From: Pseudomonas sp. N040
GTDB lineage: Bacteria > Pseudomonadota > Gammaproteobacteria > Pseudomonadales > Pseudomonadaceae
Assembly: GCF_015637705.1 (NCBI RefSeq)
Contig: NZ_JADOBE010000005.1
Span: 1-64,000 of the forward strand
Direction: 5' to 3'
Length of the DNA stretch: 64,000 bases
Position 1 is the stretch's first letter. Each line of letters opens with the position of its first letter. Positions 18,801 through 28,178 of the stretch are shown here, in pieces. Under the pieces are notes generated by a model. That model saw only the letters and a program-made list of their open reading frames with translations. It ran no database searches and was not told the DNA's origin. The translations under genes and the position numbers were made by a program.

Positions 18801-19092
18801 CGCAGCGGCGGGCGAACTCGGCGCTTTCGGCGAGAAAGCCGTAACCAGGGTGGATGGCTTCGCACTGCTGCTCAAGCGCCAGGGCGATCAGCTGATCCAT
18901 GTCCAGGTAGGCGGCTACTCCTCTGCCACGCAGAGGCACGGCAACGTCGGCCTTGCGTGTGTGCAGGCTGGCGCTGTCGTCTTCGGCAAACACCGCCACC
19001 GTGCGGCAGCCGAGGTCGGCGCAGGCGCGCGCAATGCGGATGGCGATCTCGCCACGGTTGGCGATCAGCACGGCAGAAAAGGGCGGTTGCAC
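15805..19092 (-). CDS. Single-chain biotin-dependent acyl-CoA carboxylase (BC-BCCP-CT)
   Basis: The chain has 1095 aa from GTG 19092 (CTGGAG RBS 8 nt upstream); the open frame continues further up without biotin-carboxylase sequence. The order is: biotin carboxylase with ATP-grasp (about 1-445; VLIANRGEIAIRI, KALAGGGGRGMR, EANPRIQVEHTVTE); a linker; a biotinyl domain with EAMKMEF (biotin-accepting Lys525); then a carboxyltransferase pair, with an N half having GGGGRPGD and GRCFAGNAALLG and a C half having DTPGFMVG and GYGLGAQAMAAG. This is the layout of homohexameric long-chain acyl-CoA carboxylases described from Mycobacterium avium and Rhodopseudomonas. It carboxylates an acyl-CoA with bicarbonate and ATP; acyl specificity is unknown. 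The ordinary acetyl-CoA carboxylase of pseudomonads is multisubunit, so this is an additional enzyme. Confidence 0.88.
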   Translation of the reverse strand: MQPPFSAVLIANRGEIAIRIARACADLGCRTVAVFAEDDSASLHTRKADVAVPLRGRGVAAYLDMDQLIALALEQQCEAIHPGYGFLAESAEFARRCAASGLCFIGPSPEVLQLFGDKAAARALAERCAVPLVRGINQAVTLEQAWAFMQSLGSGAAVMLKALAGGGGRGMRAVHGLDELEAAYARCQSEALGAFGNGALYIEQLVSRARHIEVQIIGDREGQLSHLWERDCSLQRRNQKLVEIAPSPDLPADTRNAIITAALQLAGATRYQGIGTFEFLLDLDQPGQFYFMEANPRIQVEHTVTEMVTAVDLLHTQLQLSAGRTLAELDLQQPPALHGCAIQLRINLESQHADSSIRPAAGMLTAYEPPSGPGLRVDGYGYTGYPVSPSYDSLLAKLIAHGNSYPAALQRVYRALCEFRLEGVANNLHLLQNLLLRPEVAANRVSTGFVEQHLNELLAAQPQAHPHLFFQTPGPASGLRNQGPAAPPGSLPLSTPSAGVVVSLEVAEGDAVASGQPIAVLEAMKMEFVVKASQSGIVRLLVAQPGASLAEGQTLLFLEPAEVEGSSALSEESLDLEHIRADLAEVLLRHEQLSDAQRPAALAKRRKTGQRSARENLADLLDTDSFIEYGAMALAAQRRRRSEEELRELSPADGLVSGIGTVNAAQFGQQASRCMAIAYDYTVFAGTQGMMNHKKTDRMLGLAEQWRLPLVLFAEGGGGRPGDSDFVGVAGLDCHTFVGMARLSGLVPLVGVVSGRCFAGNAALLGCCDVIIAAKDASIGMAGPAMIEGGGLGRFTAEQVGPVSVQGPNGVIDILVEDEAAAVQAARQYLSYFQGPLRDWQCADQRWLRQLIPENRLRVYDIRQVIDTLADSGSVLELRRQFAPGLITAFIRIEGRPFGLLANNPAVLGGAIDASAGDKAARFMQLCDAFDIPLLSLCDTPGFMVGPEAEQQATVRHVSRMFVTAASLSVPFFTVVLRKGYGLGAQAMAAGSFHSPLFTIAWPSAEFGAMGLEGAVRLGFAKELAAQPDEATRQALFDKLVARAYQQGKALNMASFLEIDAVIDPQETRSWLLRGLAATPPPAPRTGKKRAVDTW

Positions 19093-19273
19093 GACGGATT
19101 CTCCAGGGCAGGCGGGGGATCCCCGCAGTCTGCCCTGAGCTGTTTGCCCGGCGCCAGCGCATGCGGCTGGCGCATGCCGCGGCATAACCCCGGGCAATGA
19201 CGGCTGGTGCGGTTGCGTCGGCTGCGCGGCAGTTGGCACACTGGTACCCCGTTTGCCTGCCGGAGTACCCCCC

Positions 19274-20152
19274 ATGTCCGAACTTCTCCACGACCTGTCA
19301 TGGGTGCTGCCGCTGCGCAGCGACCTGCTGACGCCGCTGATGTACGGCTTCACCCTGCTCGGCTACGAGAAGTTCATCCTGCTGTTTCTGCCGCTGGGCT
19401 ACTGGGCCTGGAACAAGCCGGTGTTTCTCCGCCTGTTCGTGCTGGTGGCCTTCACCGCCCTGCTGAATGCCTACCTCAAGGACCTCTGGCAAAACCCGCG
19501 GCCCGACCTGGCACTGCGCCTGGACGGCGAGGTCGGCGACAGCTTTGGCGCGCCCAGCGGGCATTCGCAGGTGGCCGTGGTGCTCTGGCTGTGGCTGGCC
19601 TATGAAATGCGCCGTGGCTGGTTGTGGCTGCTGTGCGGGCTGATCGCCGTGGGCGTGATGTTCAGCCGCATGTACCTGGGGGTGCACGACCTGGAAGACG
19701 TGCTGGCGGGGGCCGCGCTGGGTGGCGCAACACTGCTGGTGTTTGCCCTGGTCAGGGACTGGCAGTTCTGGAGCCGGGACAACGCACCCTGGCATCTGGC
19801 GTTGATCGTGGCGGTCACCCTGCTGGCACAACTCGCCTGGCCGGGCACCGCGCCAACCTACGTGCCATTGCTGGCCGGGTTGCTGCTCGGGGTAGTGGCC
19901 GGCTATTGGCAGGAGGAGCGCTGGCTGGGCTTCCGTACCCCGGCAGTGCTCTGGCGCCGGGCTCTGGTAGCGCTGATCGGCTGTGTGGCTTTCCTGCTGT
20001 TCCAGGCGCTGCTCAAGCGGATTGACCTGGCGCTGGGCCTCGAGCCGGTGGTCTGGCAGGGCCTTCGCGGCCTGCTGATGGGCCTGTTTGTTGCCGCGCT
20101 GATGCCCTGGGGGCTGCTGCGGGCGCGCCTGTTGCCGGCCGCGCAAGCGTAA
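19274..20152 (+). CDS. PAP2-family membrane phosphatase
   Basis: The 292-aa protein is largely hydrophobic with about seven or eight membrane segments. The three PAP2 motifs are present: KDLWQNPRP (about residue 73), GAPSGHSQ (about 96) and SRMYLGVHDLEDVLAG (about 131-147) with catalytic histidines. Family members dephosphorylate lipid phosphates such as phosphatidic acid, undecaprenyl pyrophosphate or LPP. The start at 19274 has GGAG at 19262-19265; an upstream ATG at 19253 lacks an RBS. It is divergent from the carboxylase, separated by 181 nt that must hold both promoters. Confidence 0.88.
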   Translation: MSELLHDLSWVLPLRSDLLTPLMYGFTLLGYEKFILLFLPLGYWAWNKPVFLRLFVLVAFTALLNAYLKDLWQNPRPDLALRLDGEVGDSFGAPSGHSQVAVVLWLWLAYEMRRGWLWLLCGLIAVGVMFSRMYLGVHDLEDVLAGAALGGATLLVFALVRDWQFWSRDNAPWHLALIVAVTLLAQLAWPGTAPTYVPLLAGLLLGVVAGYWQEERWLGFRTPAVLWRRALVALIGCVAFLLFQALLKRIDLALGLEPVVWQGLRGLLMGLFVAALMPWGLLRARLLPAAQA

Positions 20153-20201
20153 GCGGGCCGGGCTTGGGTTTTGCCGCTGGTGGTTGAACGCAGCGCAGGA
20201 C

Positions 20202-22055
20202 TTACGGCGGGGCCGGGCAGGGCGACAGGCTGAAGCCGGAACGCCCCTGATTCTTCACCTGATACAAGGCATGGTCGGCCGATTTGTAGAGGTCGCTGAA
20301 GTGCTGGCCGTGGGCCGGATAGAGTGCGCCGCCGATGCTGATGCTGACCTGCAGGGCGATGCCGTGATAGGGCACCGGCTCGGCCAGCGCCTGGAGCAGG
20401 CGGGCGGCGACTTCGTTGGCCTGCTGCTGGGCATCCGGGCCACCGATCAGGATGGCGAACTCATCACCGCCGAGGCGTGCCGGCATATCGTTGCGGCGGA
20501 TGTGCTGTTGCAGGCGCCGGCCGATTTCACAGAGCAAATGATCGCCGGCCTGGTGCCCATGCTGGTCATTGACCGGCTTGAAGTGATCGAGGTCGATCAG
20601 CAACAAGGCCAGGGTTTCATGGCGCCGCTGCGCTTCTGCCAGGGTGGCTTCGGCGCGCTCGATCAGGTAGCGACGGTTCGGCAGGTTGGTCAGCGGGTCA
20701 TGGAAAGCGGCATGCTGCAGTTCACGTTCACGCTCGCACAGGCGCAGGTTGGTCGCCGCCAGCTCCGCCGTACGCTGGTCAACCGCACTCTGCAGGTTGC
20801 TCGCGTTGAGTTCTATCTGGGCCAGGCGGGCGCTCTTTTCCTGGTCGGCCTTTTCCAGTGCGTCGGCGCGTTGTTGTTTGAGCAGCTGAATGCGGTAGGC
20901 CAGCGCAAACGAGAACAGGATGGTTTCGGCGGCCACTGCCAGCGGGAACAGCATCGAGTTGAGCTGGGTTGGCTGCACCAGACCCATGGCACGCAAGGTC
21001 AGCAGGACGATGCTGGCCAGTACCAGCCCATAACCGAGCAGGTACAGGCGCGCCGGGAAAAAGCCCTGGCGGCTGCGGATCAGCGCGGCAATGAACGCCG
21101 CTGGAATGCTGCTGAAGGTCAGTATGTTGAGCAGCATGGCGCCAGTCTCGCGATAGCCGAGCAGGCCGCAGCCCACGGCGAGCGCATAGAGTGCCGCCCC
21201 GGCCACCAGCACGTAATGCAGGCGCGGGACGTAGCGGCGCGTCTGCAGCAGGGCCATGGTGAACAGGCTGACAAACAGGCTCCACAGCGAGGGAATGGTG
21301 ATGCGGTCGAGCCAGGCCGGTACCGCCTGCTGCGGCCACAGGTATTGAAAGCCATAGCCGGTGGCGCTGAGGATAAACAGCAGGGCGCAGGCGGTGGTCA
21401 GCACGTAGAGGAAGTAGGTGCTGTCGCGCAGGCTGACAAAGATGAACAGGTTGTACAGCAGCAGGGCGAGGATCACGCCGAAGATCAGGCCGAAGACCAG
21501 GTTTTCTTCGACCTGCTGTTGCTGCAGGTCAGCCAGTTGCCAGAGGTGCAGGGGGAACGCATTGCCGGCCGGGTCGTAGCTGCGCAGATACAGGGTCGTG
21601 GCCTCTTGCAGCGGGGGCAGGTGAAACACGCTGCGGCGATACGGGTAGTCGCGGCCTTCGGCAAAGGGCGCCGCCTCGGCGCTGCGGCGCTCGCGCCAGC
21701 CGCCGTTGCCGTCCGCCAGGTAGAGGCGCAGATCCAGCAGATTGGCGCCGCCGGCTTCCAGCCACCAGTCTTGCGGCGCCTGGCTGCCGGCCTGCAGCTG
21801 CAGCCTGATCCACCAGGGATTGCGGCTCTGGCCGACACTGGCGCGGCCATTGGCGGGCTGAAAGCGCTGCTGTACGTCCGGCTGCAGGATATCTTCGATG
21901 GTCAGCTGCCCGCCGGTGTCCTCGAACAGCGCGACGCTGTCGTTGATTTGCTGGCCACTGCTGGCGGCGCCGAGCGTCAGCAGTTCTGCCTGTGCCGGGG
22001 CGAAGCCAGCCAGCAGGCAGGCAGTCAGCAGGAGATGGGAAAGCGGCCGGCGCAC
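20202..22055 (-). CDS. Membrane diguanylate cyclase (7TMR-DISM sensor plus GGDEF)
   Basis: The protein has 617 aa from GTG 22055 (GGAG upstream), with a Sec signal peptide ending APAQA (about residue 23). A periplasmic 7TMR-DISM extracellular domain (about 30-165) follows, then seven membrane helices (about 185-390), a coiled-coil linker with many Gln/Ala/Glu residues, and a GGDEF domain (about 445-610). The active motif RLGGDEFAIL lies near residue 526, and an inhibitory I-site RRND sits exactly five residues before GGDEF. It should make cyclic di-GMP from GTP in response to a periplasmic, possibly carbohydrate, ligand, with product feedback. No EAL domain is present. It stands alone, divergent from ygiQ. 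Confidence 0.92.
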   Translation of the reverse strand: MRRPLSHLLLTACLLAGFAPAQAELLTLGAASSGQQINDSVALFEDTGGQLTIEDILQPDVQQRFQPANGRASVGQSRNPWWIRLQLQAGSQAPQDWWLEAGGANLLDLRLYLADGNGGWRERRSAEAAPFAEGRDYPYRRSVFHLPPLQEATTLYLRSYDPAGNAFPLHLWQLADLQQQQVEENLVFGLIFGVILALLLYNLFIFVSLRDSTYFLYVLTTACALLFILSATGYGFQYLWPQQAVPAWLDRITIPSLWSLFVSLFTMALLQTRRYVPRLHYVLVAGAALYALAVGCGLLGYRETGAMLLNILTFSSIPAAFIAALIRSRQGFFPARLYLLGYGLVLASIVLLTLRAMGLVQPTQLNSMLFPLAVAAETILFSFALAYRIQLLKQQRADALEKADQEKSARLAQIELNASNLQSAVDQRTAELAATNLRLCERERELQHAAFHDPLTNLPNRRYLIERAEATLAEAQRRHETLALLLIDLDHFKPVNDQHGHQAGDHLLCEIGRRLQQHIRRNDMPARLGGDEFAILIGGPDAQQQANEVAARLLQALAEPVPYHGIALQVSISIGGALYPAHGQHFSDLYKSADHALYQVKNQGRSGFSLSPCPAPP

Positions 22056-22221
22056 GGGGCGGGACTCCTTCGGGGAAACCAATCGCAAGGGGGCGAGCAG
22101 GCGGCGAGTATAACAATTGGCCAGCAGGCAAAAGCACTTCGACGATCCTGGCCGGCTGGCCGGAGTGCCGCCGGAGGCAGGCGGCAAGGCCGAGCATGCC
22201 AGTCGGAATTGATCACTTTTT

Positions 22222-22231
22222 GTGCTATATT
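22222..22231 (+). promoter_or_regulatory. Candidate extended -10 promoter of ygiQ
   Basis: Within GTGCTATATT, the TGC plus TATATT (22226-22231) makes an extended -10 box, 48 nt before the ygiQ ATG. A -35 match is poor. It lies in the AT-richest part of the 223-nt divergent gap between the diguanylate cyclase and ygiQ. Confidence 0.4.
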
Positions 22232-22278
22232 CCGCGCCCGCGATTTTCCATCCCTGTCCGCCACCTCCGGTCACCGCC

Positions 22279-24588
<2,310 letters not shown>

Positions 24589-24704
24589 GCCGCAGTCGCG
24601 GGCGGGTGGGCGCTTTTGGTGCGCGGCCCGCCCGGGGCCGCTGCCGCGGCCCTGTTGTGGTGCCGGGGGTGCGCTGCAGCCCTTGAAAGCGGCGGTCTGC
24701 AGGC

Positions 24705-24720
24705 TGGCATAAGTCTTGCG
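24705..24720 (+). promoter_or_regulatory. Sigma-54-type promoter of the transglutaminase/ATP-grasp operon
   Basis: TGGCATAAGTCTTGCG fits the -24/-12 consensus TGGCAC-N5-TTGC: invariant GG and GC are separated by exactly 10 nt. It lies 37 nt before the GTG start at 24758, leaving a normal leader with an AGGAGG ribosome-binding site. No enhancer-binding-protein site was recognised in the short upstream gap. Confidence 0.55.
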
Positions 24721-24757
24721 GTGTCAGGCTATTGCCCTGGCCTGCAGGAGGCCTGCC

Positions 24758-27700
24758 GTGTCGATCCATGTCGCGTTGCACCACGTTACCCACTACCGCT
24801 ATGACCGACTGGTCCAGCTCGGACCGCAAATCGTGCGCCTGCGTCCGGCACCGCACAGCCGTACGCGGATCTTGTCTTACGGATTGAAGGTCACTCCGGC
24901 TGACCACTTCATCAACTGGCAGCAGGACCCGCAGGGCAATTACCTGGCGCGTCTGGTGTTTCCGCAGAAGACCCGCGAGTTCAAGGTCGAGGTTGATCTG
25001 GTCGCCGAGATGGCGGTGTTCAACCCGTTCGACTATTTCCTGGAGCCGTACGCGGAAAAGATCCCGTTCAATTACACCGAAGGCGAAGCCGTCGAGCTGG
25101 CGCCGTATCTGGTCAAGCTGCCGGCGCCGCCAAAATTCAACCGCTATCTGGCGAGTATTTCCCGCGAGCCGCTGCCCGCCAATGACTTCCTGGTCGCGCT
25201 GAATCAGCGGCTGGCGCATGACATCAAGTACCTGATCCGCATGGAGCCGGGTGTGCAGACGCCGGAGATGACCCTAGCCAAGCGCTCCGGTTCCTGCCGC
25301 GACACGGCCTGGTTGCTGGTGCAGCTGCTGCGCCATCTGGGGCTGGCTGCGCGCTTTGTCTCCGGCTACCTGATCCAGCTCAAGGCGGATGTGAAATCGC
25401 TGGATGGCCCGTCCGGTACAGAGGTTGATTTCACTGACCTGCACGCCTGGTGCGAGGTCTATCTGCCCGGTGCCGGCTGGGTCGGTCTGGACCCAACCAG
25501 CGGGTTGTTTGCCGGCGAAGGCCATATCCCGCTGGCGTGCAGCCCGGAGCCATCCTCCGCAGCACCGATCAGCGGCATGATGGATAAATGCGAATGCGAG
25601 TTCGACCACCTGATGCAGGTCGAACGGGTCTGGGAGGCACCGCGCGTCACCAAGCCCTACAGCGAGGCCCAGTGGCAAGCCATCGTGACCCTTGGCCGGC
25701 AGATCGATGACGAGCTCAAGCAGGGCGATGTACGCCTGACCATGGGCGGCGAACCGACCTTTGTGGCGCTGGATTACCCGGATGATGCGGAGTGGAATAT
25801 CGCCGCGCTCGGGCCGAACAAAAGGCGGCTGGCCACTGAGCTGTTCCAGCGCATGCGTGCCGAGTATGCGCCGCAGGCGCTGGTGCATTTCGGCCAGGGC
25901 AAGTGGTATCCCGGCGAGCAGCTGCCGCGCTGGTCACTGAACTGTTTCTGGCGTCGCGATGGCGAGCCGATCTGGCACGATCCGCAGCTGCTGGCCGATG
26001 AGCAGGCCGACTACGGTGCCGATGCCGACATGGCTGCGGCATTTCTCGCGGGGATTGCCAGCCGCTTGGGGCTGACCGGCGAGCATGTATTCCCGGCCTA
26101 TGAAGACTGGCTGTATTACCTGTGGCGCGAGAGCAGCCTGCCGGTCAACGTGACGCCGGAAGATGCCCGCCTGGGTGACCCGCTGGAGCGCGAGCGCCTG
26201 CGCAAGGTGTTCGGCCAAGGGCTGCAGAAGGTGGTCGGGCATGTCCTGCCGCTGGCCCGTAACGCCGGGCAAACCGCCTGGCAGACCGGCTCCTGGTACC
26301 TGCGCGAAGAGCATTGCCGGCTGCTGCCGGGCGATTCGCCGCTGGGTTATCGGCTACCGCTGGATTCGCAGCCGTGGGTGAAGAAAAGCGATTACCCCTA
26401 TATCAACCCGGTCGACCCGTCGGTGGCACTGCCCGAGTTGCCGGCAGCGGCAACCATCCAGCAGCAGGTGCGTGGCGTCTGCTCGCCAAGCCCGGTCAGC
26501 GGCATACCGTCGGCGGCCAACAGCCGTCCGCAAGCCGGGCGTTCGGCCAGCGAGATCACCCGTACCGCGATGTGCGCTGAGCCGCGTGATGGCCGGCTGT
26601 ACCTGTTCATGCCGCCGCTGGAACGGCTGGAGGATTACCTGCAGCTGGTCGCGGCCATCGAGGCCACCGCTGCCGAGCTGAAGTGTCCGGTGTTGCTGGA
26701 AGGCTACGAGCCGCCCAGCGATCCGCGCTTGCGGCATTTCCGCGTGACCCCGGATCCGGGGGTGATCGAGGTGAATATCCACCCGGCGGCCAGCTGGGAC
26801 GATCTGGTCGAGCGCACCGAGTTTCTCTACGCGGCCGCGCGGCAGACGCGCTTGTCCAGCGAGAAGTTCATGATCGATGGCCGACATACCGGCACCGGTG
26901 GCGGTAATCACTTCGTGCTCGGGGGAGCCACGCCGGCCGACTCGCCGTTCCTGCGGCGGCCGGATCTGCTGCGCAGCCTGATCAGCTACTGGCACAACCA
27001 TCCATCGTTGTCCTACCTGTTTTCCGGCCTGTTTATCGGCCCGACCTCGCAGGCGCCACGGGTGGATGAGGCGCGCAACGATGCGTTGTATGAGCTGGAA
27101 GTCGCTTTTGCGCAGATGCCCGAACCCGGCAAGGATTGCCCGCCGTGGCTGGTTGATCGTCTGCTGCGCAACCTGCTGATCGATGTCACCGGCAACACCC
27201 ACCGTGCGGAGTTCTGCATCGACAAGCTGTATTCACCGGACTCGGCCAGCGGTCGTCTGGGCTTGCTGGAGTTGCGCGCCTTCGAGATGCCGCCGCATGC
27301 GCAGATGAGCCTGGCGCAGCAAGTGCTGTTGCGCGCACTGGTCGCGCGGTTCTGGAAAAAGCCCTATGCGCCGGTCAAGTTGACCCGTTGGGGTACCGAA
27401 CTGCATGACCGCTTCCTGTTGCCGCACTTTATCGAACAGGACTTCTCTGACGTGCTGCAGGAGCTGACTGCCGACGGTTATCGCCTGCGGCCGGAGTGGT
27501 TTGCCCCGCATGTCGAATTCCGCTTTCCCAAGATCGGTGATTTTCAGGTCAAGGGCATCAGCCTGGAACTGCGCCAGGCGCTGGAGCCCTGGCATGTGCT
27601 GGGCGAGGAGGGCGGCGGTGGCGGCACCGTGCGCTATGTGGATTCCTCGCTGGAGCGGGTACAGGTCAAACTCGAAGGCATGGCGCCGGACCGCTATGTG

Positions 27701-28063
27701 CTGACCTGCAACGGGGTGCCGGTGCCTCTGCGGCCGAGCGGCAAGGTCGGCGAGTTCGTCGGCGGCGTGCGTTATCGCGCCTGGCAGCCGGCCAATTGCC
27801 TGCAGCCGACCATCGGTGTGCATGCGCCACTGGTGTTCGATCTGCTGGATACCTGGATGCAGCGTTCGCTGGGTGGTTGCCAGTATCATGTCGCGCATCC
27901 GGGCGGGCGCAATTACGAGACCCTGCCGGTGAATGCCTATGAGGCGGAAAGCCGGCGGCTGGCGCGTTTCTTCCGCCATGGCCACAGCCCGGGGGTGTTG
28001 GCGCCGCGTGCGAGCATGCACAATGACGAACTGCCGATGACGCTGGACCTGCGGCGCTGCTAG
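24758..28063 (+). CDS. Transglutaminase-like/DUF2126 protein
   Basis: The protein has 1101 aa. I use GTG 24758 (VSIHVALHHVTHYRYDR; AGGAGG upstream), because that N-terminus matches the second transglutaminase in this operon. The N-terminal bacterial transglutaminase module (about 1-290) has a Cys-His-Asp triad: C180 in SGSCRDTAW, H229 in DLHAWCEV, D245 in GLDPTSG. The rest is DUF2126 (about 320-1095), beginning VRLTMGGEPTFVALD and carrying FMIDGRHTGTGGGNH, which looks like a nucleotide- or metal-binding segment. Sensible roles are peptide cleavage or amide transfer coupled to ligation, but the reaction is unknown. There is no signal peptide, so it is cytoplasmic. It is first of three genes in the operon. 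Confidence 0.88.
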   Translation: MSIHVALHHVTHYRYDRLVQLGPQIVRLRPAPHSRTRILSYGLKVTPADHFINWQQDPQGNYLARLVFPQKTREFKVEVDLVAEMAVFNPFDYFLEPYAEKIPFNYTEGEAVELAPYLVKLPAPPKFNRYLASISREPLPANDFLVALNQRLAHDIKYLIRMEPGVQTPEMTLAKRSGSCRDTAWLLVQLLRHLGLAARFVSGYLIQLKADVKSLDGPSGTEVDFTDLHAWCEVYLPGAGWVGLDPTSGLFAGEGHIPLACSPEPSSAAPISGMMDKCECEFDHLMQVERVWEAPRVTKPYSEAQWQAIVTLGRQIDDELKQGDVRLTMGGEPTFVALDYPDDAEWNIAALGPNKRRLATELFQRMRAEYAPQALVHFGQGKWYPGEQLPRWSLNCFWRRDGEPIWHDPQLLADEQADYGADADMAAAFLAGIASRLGLTGEHVFPAYEDWLYYLWRESSLPVNVTPEDARLGDPLERERLRKVFGQGLQKVVGHVLPLARNAGQTAWQTGSWYLREEHCRLLPGDSPLGYRLPLDSQPWVKKSDYPYINPVDPSVALPELPAAATIQQQVRGVCSPSPVSGIPSAANSRPQAGRSASEITRTAMCAEPRDGRLYLFMPPLERLEDYLQLVAAIEATAAELKCPVLLEGYEPPSDPRLRHFRVTPDPGVIEVNIHPAASWDDLVERTEFLYAAARQTRLSSEKFMIDGRHTGTGGGNHFVLGGATPADSPFLRRPDLLRSLISYWHNHPSLSYLFSGLFIGPTSQAPRVDEARNDALYELEVAFAQMPEPGKDCPPWLVDRLLRNLLIDVTGNTHRAEFCIDKLYSPDSASGRLGLLELRAFEMPPHAQMSLAQQVLLRALVARFWKKPYAPVKLTRWGTELHDRFLLPHFIEQDFSDVLQELTADGYRLRPEWFAPHVEFRFPKIGDFQVKGISLELRQALEPWHVLGEEGGGGGTVRYVDSSLERVQVKLEGMAPDRYVLTCNGVPVPLRPSGKVGEFVGGVRYRAWQPANCLQPTIGVHAPLVFDLLDTWMQRSLGGCQYHVAHPGGRNYETLPVNAYEAESRRLARFFRHGHSPGVLAPRASMHNDELPMTLDLRRC

Positions 28064-28152
28064 CTCCTCCGCCCGTTTGCGGGCGAGGGTTGGGGAGAGG
28101 ACCGGCCGCTGCACCCTCTGCCCCAGCCCCGCTCCCACCCGTGGGAGCGGGG
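28064..28152. repeat. Palindromic intergenic element
   Basis: Two hairpins occupy the gap between the first two operon genes: CGCCCG-TTTG-CGGGCG near 28070-28085, and CCCCGCTCCCA-cccg-TGGGAGCGGGG (28127-28152, 11 perfect pairs). This fits a REP-like palindrome inserted within the operon, where it may stabilise or process the mRNA. Confidence 0.5.
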
Positions 28153-28178
28153 AGCAACCCGTACTTGCCGAGACTTCC

